Origin: Aeromonas caviae
GTDB taxonomy: Bacteria > Pseudomonadota > Gammaproteobacteria > Enterobacterales > Aeromonadaceae
NCBI RefSeq assembly: GCF_000819785.1
Contig: NZ_CDBK01000041.1
Span: forward strand, 1-64,000
Reading direction: 5' to 3'
DNA: 64,000 nt
The position numbers and the translations under genes are program-made. Numbering within the stretch: position 1 is the stretch's first letter; every line of letters starts with the position of its first letter. Of the stretch, positions 7,254-17,018 are shown one piece after another. The notes under the pieces were generated by a model that was not told the DNA's origin, made no database searches, and saw only the letters and a list, made by a program, of their open reading frames with translations.

Positions 7254-8612
7254 TTAACGGATCACCAAATAGAGCGAGGAGTCACCGCGCTGGATGTTTA
7301 GCGCCAGGACTTCCGGCTTGTTTTTCAACACCTTGGTCAGTTCACCCATGGAGTTGATGCGCTGGCGGTTGACCCCGATGATGATGTCGCCCTTTTGCAG
7401 GCCGGAGGCGGCTGCCGGTGAGCGGGGATCGATGTCGGAGACGGCCACGCCGGTCACGGGGTCCGTGGTGGTGCTCAGCTTGGCTCCTTCCAGTGCCGGA
7501 TGCAGGGCGCTGGCCAGGATCTCGCTGTCATCCGCCTTCTTCAGGGTGACCTTGACGGTCTGCTCCTTGCCGTCACGGATGAGGCCGAGCGAGACCTGCT
7601 TGTCGGCCCCCATGGTGGCGATCTTGGCACGCAGCTCGCCGAAGGAGCGGATGGGCTTGCCATCGATGCTGATGATGATGTCGCCTGCCTTGATGCCTGC
7701 CTTGGCGGCGGCGGAGTCAGGCATGACCTGGTTGACGAAGGCACCGTCCTTCTTGTTGTAGCCGAAGGTCTTGGCGATTTCGCTGGTGAGCTCGGTGCCG
7801 GTAATCCCCAGCTGGCCACGGCGCACTTCGCCGTATTTCACGATCTGCTCGGAGAGATCGCGCACCATGTTGGACGGGATGGCAAAGCCGATGCCGATGT
7901 TGCCGCCGTTGGGGCCCAGGATGGCGGTGTTGATGCCGATCAGCTCCCCGCGCAGGTTGAGCAGGGCGCCGCCCGAGTTGCCGGAGTTGATGGCCGCATC
8001 GGTCTGGATGAAGTTCTCCAGATTTTCGATGTTGAGGCCGCTGCGACCCAGGGCGCTGACAATGCCGGAGGTGACGGTCTGGCCCAGGCCGAACGGGTTG
8101 CCGATGGCCAGCGCGTAGTCACCGACTCTCAGCTCGTCGGAGTCGGCGAACTTGATCTGCACCAGATCCTCGGCCTTGATTTGCAGCAGGGCGATATCCG
8201 ACTGTTTGTCTTCCCCTATTTTCTTGGCTGCATACTCACGGCCATCCTTCAGGTTGACCTTGATCTCGTCCGCCTCGTGGACCACGTGGGCATTGGTGAT
8301 CACGTAGCCTTTCTTGGCATCGATGATGACGCCGGAACCAAGCGCCTGGAAGGGCTGCTCGCTCACCTGCTCGTCAGGCATGTTGGGGCCGAAGAAGAAG
8401 CGGAATTGTTCCGGCAGGCGCTGGCGGGTGATCTTCTTGCCAGAGACGGAGATGTTGACCACGGCAGGGGTCACCTGCTCGAGGACGGGGGCCAGGCTCG
8501 GCATCTCCTGGTTGTTCGCCATCAGGGGCAGTGCGGCCTGCGCCGGTGCTGAGGACATGGCGATACCGACACTGAGGGCTAAGACACTGAATACAGAAAG
8601 AGATTTACGCAT
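7254..8612 (-). CDS. degQ: DegQ/DegP-family periplasmic serine endoprotease
   Basis: A 452-aa HtrA-family protease/chaperone exported by a signal peptide (cleavage near SAPAQA-ALPL, residue 26-27). Triad: His109 (TNAHVV), Asp139 (QSDIALL) and Ser213 (SGNSGGAL). Two PDZ domains follow (about 255-345 and 365-450). It degrades or refolds damaged periplasmic proteins. The short LA loop (about 60-90) and genomic position before degS favour DegQ over DegP. The start MRKSLSVFSV was chosen because it begins the signal peptide; an in-frame ATG 14 codons upstream has no better support. Confidence 0.93.
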   Translation of the reverse strand: MRKSLSVFSVLALSVGIAMSSAPAQAALPLMANNQEMPSLAPVLEQVTPAVVNISVSGKKITRQRLPEQFRFFFGPNMPDEQVSEQPFQALGSGVIIDAKKGYVITNAHVVHEADEIKVNLKDGREYAAKKIGEDKQSDIALLQIKAEDLVQIKFADSDELRVGDYALAIGNPFGLGQTVTSGIVSALGRSGLNIENLENFIQTDAAINSGNSGGALLNLRGELIGINTAILGPNGGNIGIGFAIPSNMVRDLSEQIVKYGEVRRGQLGITGTELTSEIAKTFGYNKKDGAFVNQVMPDSAAAKAGIKAGDIIISIDGKPIRSFGELRAKIATMGADKQVSLGLIRDGKEQTVKVTLKKADDSEILASALHPALEGAKLSTTTDPVTGVAVSDIDPRSPAAASGLQKGDIIIGVNRQRINSMGELTKVLKNKPEVLALNIQRGDSSLYLVIR

Positions 8613-8693
8613 ATGAGAAACAGCTCCCAGAAAAAGTTGCAGTGCAATCGTCAAGGTCTGACCACGATAAAGCGTAATTAGTTCAACCGACGA

Positions 8694-9074
8694 TCAGCCC
8701 GGCTGCTTGAGCAGGCCGGATGCACCGGCGTAATCGCGAGGAGGAAGGCCCGGCTCTTCGCTGTTGGCGGCATCGCCTGTTTCTTCCACTTCGGGTTCGC
8801 GGAACAGTGGTTCCTGTACCTTGGCCAGGAACTTGCTCTGTTCCGCCATGTGGCGATAAAGGGTCTGGTACTGTTCGGCCAGTTGTTCCATCAGGGCTGC
8901 GCTGTCGGCGAAGTGGGTGGTGATCTGCCCCTGGTAGCTTTCCAGCTCCTTGTGGGCTTTTTTCAGCTCCTGTTCCAGGCGTCCGGCATCCCGGCTACGG
9001 ACAGAGAAGCGGCCGATCAGCACGCCGATGATCAGGGCGGCGATCGCCAGCAGGATCCCGTTAAACAGAGTCAT
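8694..9074 (-). CDS. zapG: ZapG (YhcB/DUF1043) inner-membrane division and envelope factor
   Basis: A 126-aa protein with one N-terminal membrane helix (about 5-23), then a basic stretch and a coiled coil (about 30-95), and an acidic, proline-rich tail. This is the YhcB/ZapG layout, and the neighbourhood with degQ/degS and divergent zapE is the conserved one. In E. coli it coordinates cell division, wall and phospholipid growth. Own transcript, divergent from zapE. The family call rests on architecture and context. Confidence 0.9.
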   Translation of the reverse strand: MTLFNGILLAIAALIIGVLIGRFSVRSRDAGRLEQELKKAHKELESYQGQITTHFADSAALMEQLAEQYQTLYRHMAEQSKFLAKVQEPLFREPEVEETGDAANSEEPGLPPRDYAGASGLLKQPG

Positions 9075-9213
9075 AGAAGCTCCTTGTTACAGCTAACACG
9101 ATGAATTTGAAGCGGTCGGATGGACCGCAACGCCTCGTTGGCACTATACCGTGCCCCCCGAGAGCGTGATACCATTTTGTCCCTCATTCAGGGACTTGGA
9201 GGCGGTTTACAGG

Positions 9214-10308
9214 ATGACCCCGCAGCAAAAATATCAGCAGGATTTGCAGCGCCCCGGCTTTGTGGCCGATCCGGCCCAGGCCATGGCAGTCGCCCGCCTG
9301 GAGCGACTCTATCAGGATCTGTGCGCAAGCCCGACTCCGACCAGATCCCGTGGCCTGCTGGGTTGGCTGCAAAAGCCGAAAACCCGTGACCCCGTCCAGG
9401 GGTTATATATGTGGGGTGGTGTGGGCAGAGGCAAGACCTGGCTGATGGATACTTTTTTTGAGAGCCTGCCGGGGGGGCGCAAACTGCGCATCCACTTCCA
9501 CCGTTTCATGCACCGTGTGCACGACGAGCTCAAAGGGCTGACCGGTCAGTCCGATCCGCTCAAGCTGATCGCCCGCAAGCTGGCCGACGAGACCGACGTC
9601 ATCTGCTTCGACGAGTTTTTCGTCTCGGATATCACGGATGCCATGCTGCTCGGCACTCTGTTCCAGGAACTCTTTGGCCATGGCGTGGTGCTGGTGGCCA
9701 CATCCAACATTCCCCCTCAGGATCTCTACCGCAACGGGTTGCAGCGTGCTCGCTTCCTGCCTGCCATCGCGCTTATCGAGCGTCACTGCGAGGTGATCAA
9801 TGTCGATGGCGGTGTCGATTACCGGCTGCGAACCCTTGAACAGGCAGAGATCTATCACTTCCCGCTGGATGAGCAGGCCAGGAGCAACCTGGATCGTTAT
9901 TTCAGCCAGTTGACCGGGATTGGGCAGGTGACTGCCGCCGCACTGGAAGTCAACCATCGCCAACTGAGTGCGCTGGGCGTAGGGGAAGGGGTGCTTTATA
10001 TGGAGTTTGAACAGCTGTGCTGTACTCCACGCTCCCAGGGCGACTACATCGAACTGGCCCGTGAGTTCCACACTGTCCTGCTGGCCAATGTGCAACCCAT
10101 GGGCAGCGGCACGGATGACGCGGCCCGCCGCTTCATCGCCATGGTGGACGAGTTTTATGAGCGGCATGTAAAGCTCATCATATCGGCGGCGGTCCCCATG
10201 ACCGGGCTCTATGGCGAAGGCCTGCTGAATTTCGAATTCAAGCGTTGCCTTTCACGGCTTCAGGAGATGCAATCGCACGAATACCTTGCCAGAGTGCACC
10301 TTCCTTAG
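9214..10308 (+). CDS. zapE: ZapE, cell-division AFG1-like ATPase
   Basis: A 364-aa P-loop ATPase of the AFG1/ZapE family (E. coli 375 aa). Walker A is GGVGRGKT at 68-75; the Walker B region is VICFDEFFVSD. It associates with FtsZ under stress or low oxygen and destabilises Z-ring polymers. The ATG at 9214 starts MTPQQKYQQDL, the conserved N-terminus; a longer reading from 9151 adds unsupported residues. Divergent from zapG. Confidence 0.93.
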   Translation: MTPQQKYQQDLQRPGFVADPAQAMAVARLERLYQDLCASPTPTRSRGLLGWLQKPKTRDPVQGLYMWGGVGRGKTWLMDTFFESLPGGRKLRIHFHRFMHRVHDELKGLTGQSDPLKLIARKLADETDVICFDEFFVSDITDAMLLGTLFQELFGHGVVLVATSNIPPQDLYRNGLQRARFLPAIALIERHCEVINVDGGVDYRLRTLEQAEIYHFPLDEQARSNLDRYFSQLTGIGQVTAAALEVNHRQLSALGVGEGVLYMEFEQLCCTPRSQGDYIELAREFHTVLLANVQPMGSGTDDAARRFIAMVDEFYERHVKLIISAAVPMTGLYGEGLLNFEFKRCLSRLQEMQSHEYLARVHLP

Positions 10309-10397
10309 TCACAATACCGCGCCTGCCAGTCGGATGGGCATCTGCGGCAGGTAGGGCCGGGCGACATTTGCTAGCTTCATGGCAGTGAAATTAGCAG

Positions 10398-10426
10398 GTG
10401 ATATTTAAGGCAACTTCACTTATAAT
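10398..10426 (+). promoter_or_regulatory. Candidate promoter of rplM-rpsI
   Basis: A perfect TATAAT at 10421-10426 with a weak -35 (GTGATA, 10398-10403) at 17 bp. Transcription from about 10433 would give an mRNA leader near 140 nt before rplM. The rest of the 266-bp gap after zapE contains only a weak GC dyad near 10322-10353. Confidence 0.6.
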
Positions 10427-10574
10427 CGCCCGGCCCACGTTACAGCTGTCGATAAGACAGCAACACTTTAAGCTTTACTTGTATTCGAAGGGGTACAGGT
10501 AGGCCATCGTTTGTTGTTTGTGGGAGAGCCCCCATAAGCAATTGGGTCTGTAACAGGTAATTGGGTTTAACTTA

Positions 10575-11410
<836 letters not shown>

Positions 11411-11441
11411 TTCGCTTTTGGTACGCACTCTCAGGAGTGTC

Positions 11442-11473
11442 AAAAAAGCCTGGCAATTTGCCAGGCTTTTTTT
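11442..11473 (+). terminator. Intrinsic terminator of rplM-rpsI
   Basis: Stem AAGCCTGGCAA paired with TTGCCAGGCTT, followed by a run of T to 11473. Confidence 0.95.
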
Positions 11474-11488
11474 ATTGGTAATGTTACA

Positions 11489-11514
11489 TGTGACAATGCT
11501 AAGCATACGTCACA
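11489..11514. promoter_or_regulatory. Palindromic candidate operator upstream of petABC
   Basis: TGTGAC and GTCACA arms (11489-11494 and 11509-11514) flank an inner ATGCT-A-AGCAT dyad; the two dyad axes differ by one base. It is about 50 bp upstream of the predicted pet -35. It could bind a respiratory or CRP/FNR-family regulator, but the 14-bp arm spacing is not the canonical 6 bp. The 299-bp gap 11411-11709 otherwise holds the rpsI terminator and the pet promoter and is AT-rich. Confidence 0.35.
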
Positions 11515-11563
11515 AAAGACAAAAAATTGTGTATTTATTGTTTTTGCCCATCGACTCCCTTTC

Positions 11564-11592
11564 TTGTCAAATTGTTATCTTTTCTTTAAAAT
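11564..11592 (+). promoter_or_regulatory. Sigma-70 promoter of petABC
   Basis: TTGTCA (11564-11569), a 17-bp spacer and TAAAAT (11587-11592), a good match to the consensus. Predicted start near 11599, leaving a leader of about 110 nt before petA. Confidence 0.65.
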
Positions 11593-11709
11593 TTCCATGG
11601 TCTTTCTGTGTCAATTGCCACTCCGCTTCCATTGCAGTTGTCAGAGGGAGAGGAGAAGTAAACAGGGACACTATAAGAATGAGCGGAGTCCACATGGGAG
11701 AGTTTTTGG

Positions 11710-12300
11710 ATGAGCAATGCGCCAGTTGATACCGGTCGCCGCAGATTTCTTACCTGGTCAACGGTTGCCGTTGGCGGTGTAGGAGCTGCTTTTACCGCAG
11801 TGCCGTTTATTAAGTCATGGAATCCGAGTGCCAAAGCCAAGGCGGCAGGCGCCCCGGTTGAAGTGGATATCAGCAAGCTGGAGCCGGGTCAGCTAATCCG
11901 CGTCGAGTGGCGCGGTAAACCGGTCTGGGTGGTGAAGCGCACCAAGCAGACGCTGGATGCTCTGGCTGCACACGATGACAAGCTGCGGGATCCTGCGTCA
12001 GACGAGCCACAGCAACCGGACTATGCCCACAATGGCTACAGATCCATCAAACCGGAAATCTTCGTGGCCGTTGGCATCTGCACTCATCTGGGATGCTCCC
12101 CTTCCTATTTGCCCGACAGCTTCGGCGAGCAGGTTCAAGGGGTAACTTCCGGCTTCTTCTGCCCCTGCCATGGCTCCAAATTCGACATGGCTGGTCGAGT
12201 GTTCCAGGGCGTCCCCGCACCGCTGAACCTGGTCATTCCGCCATACCAATTTCTTAGCGACACCACCATTCTGGTTGGTGCCGATGGCAAGGAGGCCTGA
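11710..12300 (+). CDS. petA: Ubiquinol-cytochrome c reductase Rieske iron-sulfur subunit
   Basis: A 196-aa Rieske protein of the bc1 complex, carrying electrons from ubiquinol to cytochrome c1 on the periplasmic face. Cluster ligands are visible as CTHLGC (124-129) and CPCHGS (151-156). The N-terminus has a twin-arginine signal (GRRRFLT, 9-15) that also acts as the membrane anchor. First of three pet genes: 2 bp before petB, which in turn overlaps petC. Confidence 0.97.
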   Translation: MSNAPVDTGRRRFLTWSTVAVGGVGAAFTAVPFIKSWNPSAKAKAAGAPVEVDISKLEPGQLIRVEWRGKPVWVVKRTKQTLDALAAHDDKLRDPASDEPQQPDYAHNGYRSIKPEIFVAVGICTHLGCSPSYLPDSFGEQVQGVTSGFFCPCHGSKFDMAGRVFQGVPAPLNLVIPPYQFLSDTTILVGADGKEA

Positions 12301-12302
12301 CC

Positions 12303-13520
12303 ATGTTTGCCAAACTCATGGGCTGGATCGATGATCGTTTCCCGCTCACGGCCATGTACAACGACCATATGGCCAAGTATCCGGCGCCCAAGAACCTGAA
12401 CTTCTGGTACTTCTTCGGCTCGCTTGCCATGTTGGTGCTGGTCAACCAGATCATCACCGGCATCTGGCTGACCATGAACTACAACCCTTCGGCGGAAGGT
12501 GCCTTCGCTTCCGTGGAATACATCATGCGGGATGTGGATTATGGCTGGCTGCTGCGTTATATGCACTCCACCGGGGCATCCGCCTTCTTCATCGTGGTTT
12601 ACCTGCACATGTTCCGCGGCATGATCTACGGCTCTTACCAGAAGCCACGGGAACTGCTGTGGATCTTCGGCATGCTGATCTTCCTGGTGCTGATGGCCGA
12701 GGCCTTCATGGGTTACCTGCTGCCCTGGGGGCAGATGTCGTTCTGGGGGGCCCAGGTCATCATCTCGCTGTTCGGTGCCATCCCCGTTATCGGTGACGAT
12801 CTGACCCTGTGGATCCGGGGGGACTATGTCATCTCGGGTGCGACCCTGAACCGCTTCTTTGCGCTGCACGTCATCGCTCTGCCGCTGGTACTGGTGATGC
12901 TGGTGGCCATGCATATCCTGGCGCTGCACGAAGTGGGCTCCAACAATCCCGATGGCATCGACATCAAGAAGCACAAGGACGAGAACGGCTGGCCACTGGA
13001 TGCGGTCGCGTTCCACCCCTATTTCACCGTGAAGGACATGATCGGGGTAGCCGGTTTCCTGTTCTTCTTCTGTGCCATCATCTTCTTCAAACCGGACATG
13101 TGGGGCTATTTCCTCGAGAAACCGAACTTTGAGGTGGCCAATGGCCTGAAGACACCGGCGCATATCGCCCCGGTCTGGTACTTCACCCCCTTCTACGCCA
13201 TCCTGCGTGCGGTGCCTGACAAGTTGCTGGGGGTCATCATGATGGGCCTCTCCATCGTGGTGCTGTTCCTGTTGCCCTGGCTGGATCGCTGCAAGGTGCG
13301 CTCGGTGCGTTACCGCAGCACCCTGCACAAGCTGAACATCGCCCAGTTCGTGGTCTGCTTCATTATCCTGGGGGTGCTGGGCGTGCTGCCATCAACCCCG
13401 ACCCTGACGCTGATTGCACAGCTCTGTACTCTGGGTTATTTCGGATTCTTCGTCCTGTTGTTCTTCTACAGCAAGAATGAGAACACCAAGCCGCTGCCGG
13501 AGAGGGTGACATTCAAATGA
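12303..13520 (+). CDS. petB: Ubiquinol-cytochrome c reductase cytochrome b
   Basis: A 405-aa polytopic cytochrome b holding both b hemes and the quinone sites of the bc1 complex. About eight to nine membrane helices are evident. Heme-ligand histidines fall in the helix II and IV contexts (YMHSTGASAF, YLHMFRGM, ALHVIALPL), and the Qo-site motif appears as PFYAILRAVPDK. Separate from cytochrome c1, not fused as in some lineages. Stop overlaps the petC start by 4 bases. Confidence 0.97.
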   Translation: MFAKLMGWIDDRFPLTAMYNDHMAKYPAPKNLNFWYFFGSLAMLVLVNQIITGIWLTMNYNPSAEGAFASVEYIMRDVDYGWLLRYMHSTGASAFFIVVYLHMFRGMIYGSYQKPRELLWIFGMLIFLVLMAEAFMGYLLPWGQMSFWGAQVIISLFGAIPVIGDDLTLWIRGDYVISGATLNRFFALHVIALPLVLVMLVAMHILALHEVGSNNPDGIDIKKHKDENGWPLDAVAFHPYFTVKDMIGVAGFLFFFCAIIFFKPDMWGYFLEKPNFEVANGLKTPAHIAPVWYFTPFYAILRAVPDKLLGVIMMGLSIVVLFLLPWLDRCKVRSVRYRSTLHKLNIAQFVVCFIILGVLGVLPSTPTLTLIAQLCTLGYFGFFVLLFFYSKNENTKPLPERVTFK

Positions 13521-14251
13521 AAAGAATAATTTTTGCAGTGCTGGCCCTGCTGCCTGGTCTGGTGTTTGCCTCTGGCGGTGGCTTCCCTCTCGACAAGGCG
13601 GAGTACGATCTGAGTGACAAGGCATCCCTGCAACGGGGGGCCGCCACCTTCATGAACTACTGTGCCGGCTGTCACTCCACCCAGTACCAGCGTTATAACC
13701 GGGTGGCGGCCGACATCGGCATTCCGGACGATCTGATGAAGGAGAACCTGGTCTTCACCGGTGCAAAGATCGGCGATCTGATGAAGAGCGCCATGTCCGA
13801 GAAGGATGCTGCGCGCTGGTTCGGCGCGCCGCCCCCCGACCTGACCCTGGTTGCCCGGGTGCGTGGTGCAGACTGGATCTACACCTATCTGCGATCCTTC
13901 TACGTGGACGAGACCCGTCCATTCGGGGTGAACAACGCCGTCTTCCCGTCCGTGGGTATGCCCCATGTGCTGGAGCCGTTGCAGGGGACGCCCCGCGCCG
14001 AGTTCGAGACGCACACCCTGGATGGCGTGGAGATGCAGCAAGTCGTCAGCATCAAATCTGACGGCAACGGTGAAATGAACAACGAAGAATATGATCAGAC
14101 GGTACTGGATCTGGTAAACTTCTTGGTCTACTCGGCTGAGCCGGTGCAGCAGGAGCGCGAACGCATGGGCTTCTGGGTACTCGGATTCATCGCTATCTTC
14201 TTCATCTTCACTGTGCTGTTGAAGAAGGAATTCTGGCGCGACGTTCACTAA
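13517..14251 (+). CDS. petC: Ubiquinol-cytochrome c reductase cytochrome c1
   Basis: A 244-aa periplasmic cytochrome c1 with a signal peptide (about 1-19), one heme c site CAGCH at 49-53 and a C-terminal membrane anchor (about 212-235). It receives electrons from the Rieske protein and passes them to soluble or membrane cytochrome c. Last gene of petABC; a strong terminator follows 28 bp later. Confidence 0.97.
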   Translation: MKRIIFAVLALLPGLVFASGGGFPLDKAEYDLSDKASLQRGAATFMNYCAGCHSTQYQRYNRVAADIGIPDDLMKENLVFTGAKIGDLMKSAMSEKDAARWFGAPPPDLTLVARVRGADWIYTYLRSFYVDETRPFGVNNAVFPSVGMPHVLEPLQGTPRAEFETHTLDGVEMQQVVSIKSDGNGEMNNEEYDQTVLDLVNFLVYSAEPVQQERERMGFWVLGFIAIFFIFTVLLKKEFWRDVH

Positions 14252-14278
14252 GCGACCAGATCGGAGTAATATGACGCA

Positions 14279-14321
14279 CGGCAATGAAGACAGACATGCT
14301 TCATTGCCGTTTCTGCTTTTT
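14279..14321 (+). terminator. Intrinsic terminator of petABC
   Basis: A perfect 11-bp stem (14279-14289 with 14299-14309), a 9-nt loop and a T-rich tail. It lies just before the sspA ribosome-binding site. Confidence 0.92.
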
Positions 14322-14338
14322 AATGACGGGAGGGTTCA

Positions 14339-14968
14339 ATGGCTGTAGCTGCCAATAAGCGTTCGGTAATGACGCTGTTTTCCGGTGCCAACGATATGTT
14401 CAGCCATCAGGTGCGTATTGTCCTGGCGGAGAAGGGTGTTAGCGTGGATATCTGCCAGGTTGATCCTGCCAACCTGCCGGATGAGCTGGCCGAGCTGAAC
14501 CCGTACAACACTGTACCGACTCTGGTGGATCGCGAGCTGGCGTTGTACACCTCGCGCATCATCATGGAGTATCTGGACGAGCGTTTCCCGCATCCGCCCC
14601 TGATGCCGGTTTATCCGGTCGCGCGCGGCAACAGCCGTCTGATGATGCACCGCATCGAGCTGGACTGGTACTCTCTGGCCGACAAGATCATGGCGGGCAC
14701 CGATACCGAAGCCGCCCGTGCCGAGTTGCGCGACAACCTGCTGGCCATCGCTCCCATCTTCGGCGAGATGCCCTACTTCATGAGCGAAGAGTTCGGTCTG
14801 GTCGACTGCTACATGGCGCCGTTGCTGTGGCGTCTGCCGAGCCTGGGCATCGATTTCACCGGCCGTGGCGCCAAAGAGCTGAAGGCTTACATGGTACGCC
14901 TGTTCGAGCGTGAATCCTTCCAGGCTTCCCTGACCGAGGCCGAGCGCGAGATCCGTGCCGGCGTATGA
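14339..14968 (+). CDS. sspA: Stringent starvation protein A
   Basis: A 209-aa GST-fold protein without enzymatic activity that binds RNA polymerase and affects stationary-phase and acid-stress genes. The N-terminus ([20 protein letters not shown]) carries the typical thioredoxin-like opening, and [17 protein letters not shown] and the SspA C-terminal domain follow. GGGAGG 4-9 bases upstream supports the ATG. The stop overlaps the sspB start. Confidence 0.95.
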   Translation: MAVAANKRSVMTLFSGANDMFSHQVRIVLAEKGVSVDICQVDPANLPDELAELNPYNTVPTLVDRELALYTSRIIMEYLDERFPHPPLMPVYPVARGNSRLMMHRIELDWYSLADKIMAGTDTEAARAELRDNLLAIAPIFGEMPYFMSEEFGLVDCYMAPLLWRLPSLGIDFTGRGAKELKAYMVRLFERESFQASLTEAEREIRAGV

Positions 14969-15396
14969 GCATGGAACCGACAATGACACCCAGTCGCCCG
15001 TATCTGCTGCGGGCGTTTTTTGACTGGTTGCTGGATAACGATCTGACTCCCCATCTTGTGGTCAATGCCAACATTCCCCATGTGATGGTACCGATGCAGT
15101 TCGTGCAGGATGGCCAGATTGTTCTGAACATCGCCCCCCGGGCCGTGGGCCAGTTCCACATGGACAATGACGCTGTCAGCTTCAGCGCCCGTTTCGGTGG
15201 CGTATCGCAGCAGGTCTATATCCCCATGGCGGCCGTACTGGCCATCCATGCCAGGGAGAACGGAGTGGGCACCCTGTTCCCGCCGGAGCCCGGGTATGAC
15301 CTCTGGCTGGAACAGGCACAGACACCCACGCCGGTTGACCCCGAGCCGGAACCACCGCGCCCGAGCGGTCGCCCGACCCTGAAAGTCATCAAATAA
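14965..15396 (+). CDS. sspB: ClpXP protease specificity-enhancing factor SspB
   Basis: A 143-aa adaptor that hands ssrA-tagged proteins to ClpXP. The substrate-binding domain starts [15 protein letters not shown] and includes the conserved [13 protein letters not shown] flexible Pro-rich linker leads to the C-terminal GRPTLKVIK, the ClpX-binding tail. The first ATG overlaps the sspA stop (ATGA); a second ATG at 14983 (MTPSRPYLL) is also possible and matches the E. coli N-terminus better. Confidence 0.94.
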   Translation: MSMEPTMTPSRPYLLRAFFDWLLDNDLTPHLVVNANIPHVMVPMQFVQDGQIVLNIAPRAVGQFHMDNDAVSFSARFGGVSQQVYIPMAAVLAIHARENGVGTLFPPEPGYDLWLEQAQTPTPVDPEPEPPRPSGRPTLKVIK

Positions 15397-15424
15397 AAAA
15401 CGCAGCCTGAAGGCTGCGTTTTTT
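15395..15424. terminator. Bidirectional terminator between sspB and dolP
   Basis: A 7-bp GC stem (15401-15407 with 15412-15418), flanked by A6 on one side and T6 on the other, so it can end sspB transcripts and minus-strand dolP transcripts. Confidence 0.92.
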
Positions 15425-15439
15425 CATCCTGCCAGATGG

Positions 15440-16018
15440 TCAATTCTGGGCAAACTCGAAGGCTTTGATCACCTGCTTAACGCCGCTGACGTGGCGGGCG
15501 ATTTCTACGGCCTGATCCCCTTCCTGGCGGGTGACCAACCCAATGAGGAACACCTCGCCATTCTCGGTGACAACCTTCACCTTGGCGCTGTCGAAGTTCT
15601 TGGTGCCCAGCATGTCGGCCCGCACCTTGGAGGTGATCCAGGTGTCATTGCTGCGCACGCCGATACTGACTGGTTTGCCAAGGCGCAGCTCGTTGTAGAC
15701 ATGGCGAACCCCTTCAATCCGGCTCACGATTCTGCCCGCTTCCTGTTTGTAAGCGTCAGAGGGTGTCTGACCCACCAGCAGCACACGGCCGTTGTTGCTG
15801 TAGACACTGATCTTGCTGGCGGCGCTCAGGGGCTTGTTGTCGGCCAACAGGTTGGCGGCTTTCAGCTCTATGGTCTGATCGTCCCACTGGGCACCCAGGG
15901 TGCGGCGATCGCCGCTCGCTTTGGCGGTGCCAGCCGCGCCACCGACCACCACGGCAGCACAGCCTTGCAGCAGCAGGACGCCGGTCAGCAGGGCAAGAGC
16001 GAGAATAGGCTTCTTCAT
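15440..16018 (-). CDS. dolP: DolP (YraP), outer-membrane BON-domain lipoprotein
   Basis: A 192-aa lipoprotein with a signal peptide and lipobox LLQGC (Cys at about 20), followed by two BON domains (about 45-110 and 120-190). In E. coli DolP maintains outer-membrane integrity and interacts with the BAM complex at division sites. The start MKKPILALALL has AGGAAG about 9 bases upstream; a longer reading overlaps diaA and lacks support. Conserved order lpoA-yraN-diaA-dolP. Confidence 0.93.
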   Translation of the reverse strand: MKKPILALALLTGVLLLQGCAAVVVGGAAGTAKASGDRRTLGAQWDDQTIELKAANLLADNKPLSAASKISVYSNNGRVLLVGQTPSDAYKQEAGRIVSRIEGVRHVYNELRLGKPVSIGVRSNDTWITSKVRADMLGTKNFDSAKVKVVTENGEVFLIGLVTRQEGDQAVEIARHVSGVKQVIKAFEFAQN

Positions 16019-16022
16019 GGTT

Positions 16023-16613
16023 TCAGTCTTCCTGTTGCGGGAAAAGTGTCTGGTCGATGAGATCACAGAGACAGTGCAGGGTCAACAGGTTCACTTCCAG
16101 AATACGAGGACGGCGAGCGGAAGGAACGCGGATCTCCACGTCATTGGGGCCCAGCAGACCGGCGATCTCTCCCCCGTCTCCGCCACCGAGAACAATGATG
16201 GTCATGTCGCGGGAGAGGGCGGCCTCCGCGGCTTTGATCAGGCTGCGGCTGTTGCCTGTCGTGGTGATGACCACCAGGATGTCGCCTGGTTGTCCCAGAG
16301 CTCGGATCTGCTTGGCATAGACCTCCTCGAAACCGTGATCCGTGGCGATGGCGCTGATGGTCGCCATGTCGGGCGTCAGGGCGAGACCGGGCAGGGAGGG
16401 GCGAGGAGTTTCATAGCAGTTCACCAACTCGGAAATAAATAGCTGTGCCAATGCCGAGGAGGGACCATTGCCACATGCCATCACCTTGTGGCCATTGAGC
16501 AGGCAGATGGTCAGCATCTGGGCTGCCGTATGGATGGCATCCGGCAGTGCTTCGGCGGCGGCTATCTTGGTCTGGATGCTTTCGGTGTAATTCTCTTTGA
16601 TGGGATCAGTCAT
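16023..16613 (-). CDS. diaA: DiaA, DnaA initiator-associating SIS-domain protein
   Basis: A 196-aa sugar-isomerase-fold protein (GmhA-like) that binds DnaA and promotes orderly assembly at oriC. The SIS-domain signatures appear in [14 protein letters not shown] and [14 protein letters not shown]. The gene lies 9 bp after yraN and 4 bp before dolP in the conserved cluster, which distinguishes DiaA from the heptose isomerase GmhA. Confidence 0.93.
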   Translation of the reverse strand: MTDPIKENYTESIQTKIAAAEALPDAIHTAAQMLTICLLNGHKVMACGNGPSSALAQLFISELVNCYETPRPSLPGLALTPDMATISAIATDHGFEEVYAKQIRALGQPGDILVVITTTGNSRSLIKAAEAALSRDMTIIVLGGGDGGEIAGLLGPNDVEIRVPSARRPRILEVNLLTLHCLCDLIDQTLFPQQED

Positions 16614-16622
16614 GGGGTCCTC

Positions 16623-17018
16623 TTAAAACGCGTTCTGGATCCAGTCCGGCTGGTCGCCCTCGAACGCGATCACATCGAATCGACAGGCCTGGTTGGCCTC
16701 ATTGATGGCATGTTGCTTGAAATAGTGGCGCGCGGCCAGCACGATCTTGTGCTGCTTGCGCCGGGTGACCGAGCTGGCTGCACCGCCATGAGTGGCGTTG
16801 GCGCGATATCTCACTTCAACGAACACCAGGGTCTCCCCCTGGCGCATGATGAGATCGATCTCGCCGCCACGGCAGCGGTAGTTGCGGGTAACGGGTTGCA
16901 GGCCTCGTGCCTGCAACCAGCGTTCCGCTATTTGCTCAAAGTGTTGTCCCTTGCTCGTCGCTGCCGGCGGCAACAGGTTCAACCACTGCTGGTGAAGTTG
17001 TGTCAGTAGCCTCTTCAT
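16623..17018 (-). CDS. yraN: YraN family (UPF0102) endonuclease-like protein
   Basis: A 131-aa protein of the UPF0102 family with a restriction-endonuclease-like core. GGEIDLIMRQG and LVFVEVRYR give the E/D-EVK-type residues (Asp and Glu plus V-E-V-R). Its biological role is unknown. The ATG at 17018 has GGAGG 9 bases upstream, which favours it over the ATG at 17027. With that start the gene overlaps the 3' end of lpoA by 83 bp in a different frame. Confidence 0.9.
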   Translation of the reverse strand: MKRLLTQLHQQWLNLLPPAATSKGQHFEQIAERWLQARGLQPVTRNYRCRGGEIDLIMRQGETLVFVEVRYRANATHGGAASSVTRRKQHKIVLAARHYFKQHAINEANQACRFDVIAFEGDQPDWIQNAF

